From: JAGQOZ01 sp041399205
GTDB taxonomy: Bacteria > Planctomycetota > Planctomycetia > Pirellulales > Pirellulaceae
Direction of reading: 5' to 3'
Assembly: GCA_041399205.1 (NCBI GenBank)
Contig: JAWKTK010000006.1
Coordinates: 62,001 to 126,000, forward strand
Length of the DNA: 64,000 nt
The notes beneath the pieces were generated by a model. The model was given only the letters and a program-made list of their open reading frames with translations, was not told where the DNA came from and did no database searches. Below, piece after piece: positions 57,647-64,000 of the stretch. A program made the position numbers and the translations under genes. The stretch's first letter is position 1. Every line of letters begins with the position of its first letter.

Positions 57647-59182
57647 ATGGAATCGGCCATTCAAATTCATCCGCATGATTCAGTCGCGATTGCCGTACGA
57701 GACCTCGCCGCAGGGGAAAAATTGCGTTTTGGCGACGTGGAAGTCACGGTTCAAGAAGCGATTGGCGCCGGCCATAAAGTTGCCATTCGAGAAACGGCAA
57801 AGGATTCGCAAGTCATTCGATACGGCCAGCCGATTGGTGCGGCGCTTGGTGACATTGCCAGCGGGCAGTGGGTGCATTCACACAATTTGAAGAATCGCGA
57901 CAGCGAACAGGCGTACCAATTTGCCACGGAAACCCCCTCGCCGCCGAATCGCATTGAACGAACTTTTCAAGGCTACCGTCGCCAGAACGGCGGCGCCGGG
58001 ACCAGAAACTATTTGGCCATTATTTCCAACGTCAATTGTTCTGCTTCGGTCAGCCGGCAAGTGGCAAGACATTTTACTGCGGAACGCTTAGCAGCCTATC
58101 CCAATGTCGACGGAGTGGTGGCGTTTACGCACCATGGCGGGTGTGCCATGCAGTTTGGCGGTCAGCAGCACCAGTTGCTAAACCGAGTCATGGGCGGGAT
58201 CGCTCGTCATCCCAACATCGGCGGCTACGTCCTGATTGGACTGGGTTGCGAACAAGCGACGTTGGATTATTTAATGTCCGACCAACATCTGGTACAGATC
58301 GAAGGTACGAATCAAAATTCGGCTGATTCGATTCCTGTCATGACCATGCAACAAAACGGCGGCACGCAGAAGACGATTCAACACGCTATTCGCTCGGTGG
58401 AAGCCTTGTTGCCGGCTGTCAATCAAGTGCAACGTCAACCGATTCCGGCCAGTGAAATTATTTTGGCCACGCAGTGCGGCGGTTCCGATGGCAATTCCGG
58501 CATCACGGCCAATCCCGCTGTAGGCGTGGCCAGTGACCTGCTTGTGGCCTGCGGAGGCACCACGGTTCTGGCCGAAACGACCGAAATTGTCGGTGCGGAG
58601 CATTTGTTGACCAAACGAGCCATTTCGTCAGAAGTGGGACAAAAGCTGTTAGATCGAATCGAATGGTGGCGGTGGTATGCCAACATCTTTGGCGAAATTG
58701 TCGACAACAATCGGTCGGCCGGAAACGCTGCTGGCGGTCTGACCACCATTGCCGAAAAATCGTTAGGCGCCGTGGCCAAAGCCGGATCGACGGCCTTGAT
58801 GGACGTCTATCAATACGCCGATCCAATCACGGCCAAAGGCTTGGTGATTATGGATTCGCCTGGTTTCGATCCGTGCAGCATTACCGGCATGGTGGCCGGT
58901 GGTGCGAATATGGTGGTGTTCACTACAGGCCGAGGCAGTTGTTACGGCTGCAAGCCTTCGCCGTCCATCAAGATCGCCACCAATTCCTCGATGTTTCAAC
59001 GCATGCAGGATGACATGGATATCGATGCCGGCAAAGTGTTAGCTGGGTCGACCGTGCACAGTGTCGGCGAAGAGATATTCGAAAAGATTTTGGCCGTCGC
59101 GAGTGGCGAAAAGACCAAAAGTGAACAGCACGGCCTGGGTGACGAAGAATTTGTGCCGTGGATGATCGGCCCGATTCTGTAA
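57647..59182 (+). CDS. uxaA: UxaA-family dehydratase (altronate/galactarate dehydratase-like)
   Basis: A 511-residue sugar-acid dehydratase. Residues ~1-80 are a SAF-like N-domain (IQIHPHDSVAIAVRDLAAGEKLRFGDVEVTV). The rest is the GD_AH catalytic part: FQGYRRQNGGAGTRNYLAIISNVNCSASV, THHGGCAMQFGGQQ, LATQCGGSDGNSGITANPAVGVASDLL and GRGSCYGCKPSPSIKIATNSSMF. The conserved cysteines that bind Fe are present. UxaA dehydrates D-altronate; galactarate dehydratase is the alternative within the family. It starts at ATG 57647; the frame extends upstream without another good start. No other uronate genes are in the window. Confidence 0.85.
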   Translation: MESAIQIHPHDSVAIAVRDLAAGEKLRFGDVEVTVQEAIGAGHKVAIRETAKDSQVIRYGQPIGAALGDIASGQWVHSHNLKNRDSEQAYQFATETPSPPNRIERTFQGYRRQNGGAGTRNYLAIISNVNCSASVSRQVARHFTAERLAAYPNVDGVVAFTHHGGCAMQFGGQQHQLLNRVMGGIARHPNIGGYVLIGLGCEQATLDYLMSDQHLVQIEGTNQNSADSIPVMTMQQNGGTQKTIQHAIRSVEALLPAVNQVQRQPIPASEIILATQCGGSDGNSGITANPAVGVASDLLVACGGTTVLAETTEIVGAEHLLTKRAISSEVGQKLLDRIEWWRWYANIFGEIVDNNRSAGNAAGGLTTIAEKSLGAVAKAGSTALMDVYQYADPITAKGLVIMDSPGFDPCSITGMVAGGANMVVFTTGRGSCYGCKPSPSIKIATNSSMFQRMQDDMDIDAGKVLAGSTVHSVGEEIFEKILAVASGEKTKSEQHGLGDEEFVPWMIGPIL

Positions 59183-59203
59183 CGCTTCCGCTGGGACGAA
59201 ATC

Positions 59204-60075
59204 TTAAAAGTCGGCCGACTTGACCGAATCAAGCACTTTGATGATTTCCGCTACGGATTTGGGACGTTGCTGCGGATTCTTCGCCAAACACTGCATGATC
59301 ATGGGTGTCGACTTCGGCTGGCACTATATTACAGACGCTGGAAAGGAACGGGCTCTTTCGTATCGTGCAACATAGCCGCCTTACCGGTGACATCACCGGA
59401 AGGCCACGGCAATTCCAAGGCGCACAGTTGATAGAACGTGACGCCCAAGGAAAAAATATCCAATCGCTGATCCGTTGGACGACGTCGCACCACTTCCGGA
59501 GCCATATAGTTGGGCGTTCCTGTGCGATTGCCCGGCTGCATGAACTCTTTCGTCGCGGGCACGGTCAGACCAAAGTCAATCAGCTTGAGGGATGACACAC
59601 TTTTGTCACAAATAAAATTTCGCGGACAGATATCGCGATGAATGTAGCCCGCGTCATGCACCACGGCCAAGCCTTCGGCCATATCTTTCATCAGCTTCAG
59701 ACGATTGCCGTTTAGTTTGGCACTCTTTTCCATGATCAGCGAATTCAAGCCGGGTCCGTCCAAAAATTCCATGACCACGTACTGGCCGCCATCAGCCGTT
59801 GCGCCATACTCCAGCGTCTTGACAATTCGCGGGTGATCAAAAGACGACGCAATTTGGCCTTCGGGCGGTTTCTTGAGCCCCTTGAAGCGACCTTCAAACT
59901 GCAACGTTTTGTCTTTGTCTAAAATCTTCAAGCCGACAACTTCGCCCGACTTTTTGTCTCGAGCCATATAGAACGAAGACATCGTTCCTGAAATTGCTTC
60001 GCGCAGCAATTCATAACGGCTTTGAATGTTCAGCTTGCTGTCCATCAAGGACTTAAATCGATCAAAAATCCCCAT
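59204..60075 (-). CDS. Hanks-type Ser/Thr protein kinase (frame changes near the C-terminus)
   Basis: A ~290-residue soluble kinase domain. The ATP-loop region is degenerate (EAISGTMSSFYMARD), the catalytic Lys is in VVGLKILDKD, HRD is YIHRDICPRNFI, DFG is LIDFGLTV, and the APE motif is NYMAPEVVRR. Near 59329 the frame ends at RL; one or two base changes continue it as NIVPAEVDT and then MIMQCLAKNPQQRPKSVAEIIKVLDSVKSADF, with the stop at 59204-59206. That C-lobe ending is normal. There is no sensor or membrane domain, unlike most PknB-type kinases. With the FHA gene 2.6 kb away it may be part of a phospho-signalling set, which is inference. Confidence 0.85.
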
Positions 60076-60111
60076 GTGCTTCGTGTTCCGGTCGAGACAT
60101 CTGGCGGTGTA

Positions 60112-60141
60112 AGAATAAAGGCAAGGGCCGTTTCCCCTGCC
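60112..60141 (-). terminator. Rho-independent terminator after accD
   Basis: On the minus strand, GGCAGGGG (60141-60134) pairs with CCCTTGCC (60127-60120) with one G-U and loop AAACGG, followed by TTTATTCTT. It ends the rpe-accD unit 80 bases past the accD stop and separates it from the kinase gene. Confidence 0.75.
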
Positions 60142-60221
60142 AAGTAAATGTAGGTCTCTACGAATTTAGGGGCAAGCAAACTTCAAGCGTTAATCCGAAT
60201 AATCGGCAATGCCCAAACGAC

Positions 60222-61064
60222 CTACATACCACAATAGTCGATCACTCGAGCAATCTCGGACTTGAGCCGATTCCGATGCACAATGCGGTCAATGAAACCA
60301 TGCTCCAGCAAGAATTCGCTGGTTTGAAATCCCTCGGGCAATTCAATGCGAATGGTGGCCTTAATGGTTCGCGGACCGGCAAAACCGATCAACGCTTTCG
60401 GTTCGGCAAACACAAAGTCACCCAGCGAAGCGAAGCTGGCAGCCACACCACCCATGGTTGGATTGGTCAAGACGGAAATGTAGAGTCCACCGGCAGCATT
60501 ATGACGAGCCAACGCGGCGGAGACTTTGGCCATCTGCATCAGCGAATGAATACCTTCGTGCATACGGGCTCCGCCACCAGAGCCGCTGATAATAATCAAA
60601 GGCAGCTTTTGTTCGGTTGCGCGTTCTGTCAAGCGAGTCAACCGTTCGCCAACCACGCTGCCCATGCTGCCCATGATGAACGCCGAGTCGGTGACACCAA
60701 ATGCAACTCGACGAGCCCGAATCATGCCGGTCCCGGTCAACGCGGCGTCTTTCAAGCCGGTTCGCTTCTGTTCGGAAACGATTCGATCCTTATAGGCCTT
60801 TTTGTCGACAAAGCCCAACGGATCCGTGGGCATCAGGTCGGCGTCCCATTCGTCAAAGGTGCCTTCGTCCAAAACTTGGCTGATACGTTCTCGCGCAGAA
60901 ACGGTGAAGTGATATTCGCATTCTGGGCAAACGCCCATCCGTTTTTCGGCTTCCTTCTTGAAGATGGCGGCTTGGCATCCAGGACACCGCTGCCAAAGCC
61001 CTTCCGGCACTCCGCGTTTTTGTCGCTTCGACGTCTTGGAACTATCGTTTGTCGCCATTGCCAT
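60222..61064 (-). CDS. accD: Acetyl-CoA carboxylase carboxyltransferase subunit beta
   Basis: A 280-residue subunit that transfers carboxyl groups to acetyl-CoA for fatty acid synthesis. The N-terminal zinc ribbon is CPGCQAAIFKKEAEKRMGVCPECEYHF (two CxxC pairs). The crotonase-like core includes GTGMIRARRVAFGVTDSAFIMGSMGSVVGERL, SGSGGGARMHEGIHSLMQM and VLTNPTMGGVAASFASLGDFVFAEP. This last region holds the oxyanion-hole glycines. Its length matches the bacterial family (~285-305). It is last in the rpe-histidine-phosphatase-accD series on the minus strand, 63 bases after the preceding gene. Confidence 0.95.
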   Translation of the reverse strand: MAMATNDSSKTSKRQKRGVPEGLWQRCPGCQAAIFKKEAEKRMGVCPECEYHFTVSARERISQVLDEGTFDEWDADLMPTDPLGFVDKKAYKDRIVSEQKRTGLKDAALTGTGMIRARRVAFGVTDSAFIMGSMGSVVGERLTRLTERATEQKLPLIIISGSGGGARMHEGIHSLMQMAKVSAALARHNAAGGLYISVLTNPTMGGVAASFASLGDFVFAEPKALIGFAGPRTIKATIRIELPEGFQTSEFLLEHGFIDRIVHRNRLKSEIARVIDYCGM

Positions 61065-61127
61065 TTCTGAGTGCCCAACGAGAAGATAATCGTTTTTTTG
61101 GGGAACGAGACGTTCGGTTACCAGATA

Positions 61128-61721
61128 TTAACTGTGGCCCAAGCACGAATTCAAGACAAAATCTTCTCGAACATCAATCGATTCCCAGAAACCACAGTCG
61201 TTTTCTGCCGCCCACAGGTCTCCCAAGTCGCGATTTGTGAGGAATACTGCGGCGACACTGGCCAAAGGTTCCGGTAGCACCAATCCGACCACTCCACTGC
61301 GGTGCTTCTTCAGAATCATCTCTAAGGTGGCAAATACGCGTTCCTTGACATCGCTAAGCATCTCCCCTTCTGGCGGACAAACCGCTTCTGGAGAATCTTG
61401 CCAAGTACGGAAGACTCGAGGCTGCCGTTGGCGAACTTCGTCAATCTGCCTGCCTTCCCAAAGCCCTGGATTGAAATTGAACAGCGAAGCGAGCGTCTTG
61501 TGTTTGATACGCAGATGGGACGCCACGATTTTCCCGGTCTCTTCGGCAGCGCGACAGGCGGCGGAATACACCACCTGCAAGCCTTGATCGGTCAATTCAT
61601 GCGAGGCGCGAACGATTTGGTCGGTTCCAAAATCGTTTAACGGGATATCCAGGTTTCCCTTAATTCGACGTTGTTCGTCAAAGGAAGTCGTTCCCGGACG
61701 AAGCAAGACAATGCGTACCAT
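61128..61721 (-). CDS. Histidine-phosphatase-fold protein lacking catalytic residues
   Basis: A 197-residue member of the phosphoglycerate mutase-like superfamily by layout: N-terminal strand VRIVLLRPGTTSFDEQRRIKGNLDIPLNDFG, then VVYSAACRAAEETGKIVA, FNPGLWEGRQIDEV, PPEGEMLSDVKERV and VGLVLPEPLASV. The RHG motif reads RPG, so the phospho-accepting His is Pro. The Glu of the family's LxE motif reads Asn or Phe (LFNFNPGLWEG). The second His of VxHxG reads Pro (LPEP). The Arg of SxxxRA is kept. A pseudo-phosphatase is therefore most likely, serving as binding or regulatory protein. It lies 12 bases after rpe and before accD in one transcript-like row. Confidence 0.85.
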   Translation of the reverse strand: MVRIVLLRPGTTSFDEQRRIKGNLDIPLNDFGTDQIVRASHELTDQGLQVVYSAACRAAEETGKIVASHLRIKHKTLASLFNFNPGLWEGRQIDEVRQRQPRVFRTWQDSPEAVCPPEGEMLSDVKERVFATLEMILKKHRSGVVGLVLPEPLASVAAVFLTNRDLGDLWAAENDCGFWESIDVREDFVLNSCLGHS

Positions 61722-61733
61722 GAATAAATTCGC

Positions 61734-62423
61734 CTATGCTTGTTGAACCAGGCCTTCCAAATTGCGAATCGCATCTTGGTAAGATTCCTGGCGAAATATC
61801 GCCGACCCCACAACCAGTAAGTCTGCACCTGCTGTAACGCATCGTGAAATCGTCGAAGAATTGACGCCACCGTCGACCTCAATCAACAAATCTTTTCCGC
61901 CCTGTTCTCGCAGTGAAGCAATTCTCGCTAATGCCTCTGCGTGAAATGACTGACCGCCGAAACCAGCAGGCACGCTCATGACCAACACCAAATCACATTG
62001 ATCCAAAAATGGAATCACCGACTCCATGCTTGTACTTGGATTGAGCGCTAACCCACTTGCTACTCCTAATCCGCGAATTTTGCCTAACGTGTCCGCAACG
62101 TCAGAAATGGCTTCTACATGCACTGTCATTATGTCGGAACCCGCCTCGGCGAAGCTTTTAAGATATTCTTCAGCCCGATTCATCATTAGATGAACATCCA
62201 GCGGTAGATCCGTCAGCTTTCGTACGGCTTCAACAATGGTTAAACCATAAGTGAAATTCGGAACAAATTGCCCATCCATGACGTCTAGGTGCAAGCCCTT
62301 GACACCAGCATCCTCCAATCGGCGGATCTCCCGTTCCAAATTGGTAAAGTCGCACATCAGCATCGACGGCAAAACGCAGGGGCATTCACCTTTTAATTGT
62401 CGAAGTCGTTCCCGTGCTGACAT
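61734..62423 (-). CDS. rpe: Ribulose-phosphate 3-epimerase
   Basis: A 229-residue TIM-barrel enzyme of the pentose phosphate pathway. Motifs: VLPSMLMCDFTNLEREIRRLEDAGVKGLHLDVMDGQFVPNFTYG, LDVHLMMNRAEEYLKSFAEAGSDIMTVHVEA, LALNPSTSMESV, VMSVPAGFGGQSF and IEVDGGVNSSTI. The usual metal ligands HLDVMDG, DVHLM and EVDGG are intact. The start ATG at 62423 is chosen over one 36 bases upstream because it leaves a short N-terminus. It heads a three-gene set with the pseudo-phosphatase and accD. Confidence 0.95.
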   Translation of the reverse strand: MSARERLRQLKGECPCVLPSMLMCDFTNLEREIRRLEDAGVKGLHLDVMDGQFVPNFTYGLTIVEAVRKLTDLPLDVHLMMNRAEEYLKSFAEAGSDIMTVHVEAISDVADTLGKIRGLGVASGLALNPSTSMESVIPFLDQCDLVLVMSVPAGFGGQSFHAEALARIASLREQGGKDLLIEVDGGVNSSTISRCVTAGADLLVVGSAIFRQESYQDAIRNLEGLVQQA

Positions 62424-62536
62424 CTTTCTGATACTCCGCGAAAAAGATAAGCCCTCCAAGCTAACGAAATTCCGCCAGACCGCAATTGGGAGTCGTCCGA
62501 TCTGAGGCTTCCCCCCAAAAACGAATGTTCATTTTT

Positions 62537-62606
62537 TTGACATTTCGCTTTGATTCTGCTAGCGTCTAGATTGAGAAAAAACTTTGTTACGTTGTGTTAA
62601 CAAAGT
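62537..62606 (+). promoter_or_regulatory. Promoter-proximal palindrome upstream of the FHA gene
   Basis: This is in a ~300-base gap between divergent rpe and the FHA gene. TTGACA at 62537-62542 is a good -35, with a weak -10 (TAGCGT 17 bases on). Nine perfect bases ACTTTGTTA (62581-62589) are inverted at TAACAAAGT (62598-62606) with an 8-base loop just downstream. It may be an operator or the start of a structured leader. A second small stem (TGGCCGATTCTCTGGCC) is near 62667. The rest of the gap shows no gene. Confidence 0.4.
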
Positions 62607-62724
62607 GTTAGTCGTTGAGAATTCAGGTAGAAAATCCGATGCAAGCGGGCTAACCTGAAGGAGTCCTGGCCGATTCTCTGGCCCCTTACGTTTTTTCTGG
62701 ATAGCGGTACCAAGGAATTTTTTC

Positions 62725-63318
62725 ATGCAGGTGAAGCTGAAGGTTCTTCGAGGAGCCAGTGCGGGGCGTGAAATTGCGGTGAAAGGGCCTCAGTTCTTTA
62801 TTGGCCGTTCGGAAGAATGTCACCTTCGCGCCAATAGTGATGCCATCAGCCGCAAACACTGCGGCATCTTAATCAAAGATTCCGAAGCGTTGGTTCGAGA
62901 CCTTGGCAGTCGCAACGGCACGTACGTCAACGGTAACAAGCTGGAAAAACCACACGTCCTGGCGATGGGTGATCATCTGCGAGTTGGCCCGCTGGAATTC
63001 CTGGTGACCATCAGCGAACCAGCCAAATCCAAGGCGGCGGTGGCAAAACCTGCCGAAGGAGACGATCTGGCCGGCATGATTTCCGACTGGCTAGACGAAC
63101 CGGGCGATTCCCCAACCATCGAATCATCCGAACCCAAGACGCGAGAATACAAAGCGGGTGAAACGGCCAAAATCCGCGTCGACGCAGAAGCTACACCACC
63201 AGAAACCACATCGGAACCTAAGCGTCTGCCCAAAACCACCAACAAGAACGCTCCGAAGGATACCCAAGAAGCCGCCGCACAAACTCTGAAGAAGTTCTTC
63301 AATCGAGGATCTTCGTAG
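62725..63318 (+). CDS. FHA-domain protein
   Basis: A 197-residue protein with one N-terminal forkhead-associated domain, residues ~1-95, which binds phosphothreonine. Key positions are present: FFIGRSEECHLRANSDAISRKHCGI (Gly-Arg, Ser-Arg-His), DLGSRNGTYVNGNKL (Asn-Gly) and MGDHLRVGPLEF. The C-terminal half is low-complexity, Thr/Pro/Lys/Glu-rich with a final helix (DTQEAAAQTLKKFFNRG). Because it binds phosphothreonine it is a candidate reader for the Ser/Thr kinase in this cluster, but the kinase and FHA genes are not in one transcript. The next gene is an ECF sigma factor. Confidence 0.92.
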   Translation: MQVKLKVLRGASAGREIAVKGPQFFIGRSEECHLRANSDAISRKHCGILIKDSEALVRDLGSRNGTYVNGNKLEKPHVLAMGDHLRVGPLEFLVTISEPAKSKAAVAKPAEGDDLAGMISDWLDEPGDSPTIESSEPKTREYKAGETAKIRVDAEATPPETTSEPKRLPKTTNKNAPKDTQEAAAQTLKKFFNRGSS

Positions 63319-63507
63319 TTGATTACACGGATCGGCGCTGCTGGCGCTGATGGTTCAGAATTCAGTCAGCTGCCCCGTGCAAATTGCCGCGTTCAACACT
63401 TCGTGGTTTCCTTTTTTCGCCATTTCGGAAATAATCTGGCTCCAGTTACGAAAGAATCTTGGTTCGCACTCCTACACTTCGCTGGCGACCAAACAGGAGC
63501 CATTCTC

Positions 63508-64000
63508 GTGTCCAATGAAATAGTCCGTCTGGTTGACAAATGTCTTTCGAACGATGAAATCGCCATCCAGACGCTGGTGAATCGATTTCGCAGCCAAGTG
63601 TTTCAACTCTGCTACCGATTCTTAGGACAGCATCACGACGCCGAAGATGCCGTTCAAGAAACGTTTACTCGTGTGGTCCGCAGCCTGTCTTCTTGGAATC
63701 GAGAACGTGACTTTGAACCTTGGTTAATGACGATTGCCGCTAACCGCTGCCGGACACACCTTTCCAAACGTCAACGCAAGCCCATCCACCAATCTATCCA
63801 CGAATCCGATGTCAACGACCTGCGACCGGTGCAAACGCAGCAAGCAGAATGGCTGCAGGAAGAGCTGACTAGGTCTTTGGGGCAGCTAAAAACAGAATGG
63901 CGGCAAGCGTTCCTGCTGTTTCATCAACAACAATATTCGTATCAAGAAATTGCCGACGAAATGGGCTGTTCGCTGGGCACGGTTAAGACCTGGGTGCATC
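63508..64000 (+). CDS. ECF RNA polymerase sigma factor, N-terminal part (cut by window end)
   Basis: The first 164 residues of a sigma-70 family factor, open to the window end. The start is GTG at 63508, with AGGAG eight bases upstream. Sigma region 2 is RFRSQVFQLCYRFLGQHHDAEDAVQETFTRVVRSL and EPWLMTIAANRCRTHL. Region 4 is QAFLLFHQQQYSYQEIADEMGCSLGTVKTWVH. Its spacing and size fit an ECF factor. An anti-sigma or regulatory gene would be expected past the window edge. It follows the FHA gene by ~190 bases. Confidence 0.92.
   Translation, partial: MSNEIVRLVDKCLSNDEIAIQTLVNRFRSQVFQLCYRFLGQHHDAEDAVQETFTRVVRSLSSWNRERDFEPWLMTIAANRCRTHLSKRQRKPIHQSIHESDVNDLRPVQTQQAEWLQEELTRSLGQLKTEWRQAFLLFHQQQYSYQEIADEMGCSLGTVKTWVH

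Noticed and set aside
60276..61070. Plus-strand open frame of ~264 codons
   Set aside because: It is an exact antisense shadow of accD, which has complete family motifs; the shadow protein has no recognisable features.
1..64000. CRISPR array, prophage or insertion sequence
   Set aside because: I looked for regularly spaced repeats, integrase or transposase motifs and terminal repeats; the only repeats are the intergenic palindromes and the adhesin tandem units.

Overview
The window looks like a chromosomal segment of a Planctomycetota bacterium, most likely of the Pirellulales. The evidence is the combination of a DUF1559-type protein, a PEP-CTERM exported protein, a sorbosone-dehydrogenase-like/multi-haem PA14 cytochrome pair, a SpoVG protein carrying a zinc ribbon, an HppA pyrophosphatase with a large insert, an LptD-type outer-membrane protein, and TAGCCCGA- and GTAGTACCGCC-type intergenic repeats. 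Base composition is close to balanced by eye. I see no phage, transposase, plasmid or CRISPR signature. This is core chromosome with an adhesin/secretion locus at its left edge.

Layout. 1-6.2 kb: a two-partner-secretion pair, a GLUG/YDG-repeat exoprotein (+) and its ShlB/FhaC-type outer-membrane transporter (-), both badly frameshifted. 6.4-15.5 kb: envelope genes (a glycosyltransferase-methyltransferase fusion, a GT87-like membrane protein, diacylglycerol kinase, LptD, an RND exporter). 15.5-23.5 kb: a Gly-rich exported protein, a membrane pyrophosphatase (hppA), rsfS, argS with a translationally coupled orphan DNA methyltransferase, and a PilZ protein. 23.8-30.8 kb: a zinc-type dehydrogenase, a small membrane protein, a PadR regulator with its partner membrane protein, a Gfo/Idh/MocA oxidoreductase, a DUF1559 protein and a GT2 enzyme. 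31-38.3 kb: a pseudo-receiver protein, a PEP-CTERM protein, a metzincin-like protease behind a NarL-type response regulator, purB and an HD phosphohydrolase. 38.5-45.8 kb: a large exported protein, RNase D, tRNA-Ser(GGA), spoVG, a 2-hydroxyacid dehydrogenase, a Xaa-Pro dipeptidase and a small exported protein. 46-57.3 kb: the dehydrogenase/pentahaem pair, nadB, a 1126-residue membrane protein with a very long low-complexity tract, and a TPR protein. 57.6-64 kb: a UxaA-type dehydratase, a Ser/Thr kinase, accD, a catalytically dead histidine-phosphatase homologue, rpe, an FHA protein and the start of an ECF sigma factor.

Sequence quality matters here. About a dozen genes are broken by single-base frame changes, including purB, which should be essential, and lptD has one in-frame stop. 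Each break leaves clear homology on both sides in another frame. The simplest reading is consensus indel errors, but lesion density in the first 6 kb is far higher than elsewhere, so real decay of the secretion pair remains possible. I give whole-gene spans for these and state where the frame changes.

The most interesting items are the pseudo-histidine-phosphatase lying between rpe and accD, the orphan methyltransferase whose start codon overlaps the argS stop, the ~110-residue insert in HppA, the SpoVG-zinc ribbon protein, the pseudo-receiver protein, the MDR dehydrogenase lacking all structural-zinc cysteines, and a palindrome over the PadR promoter.
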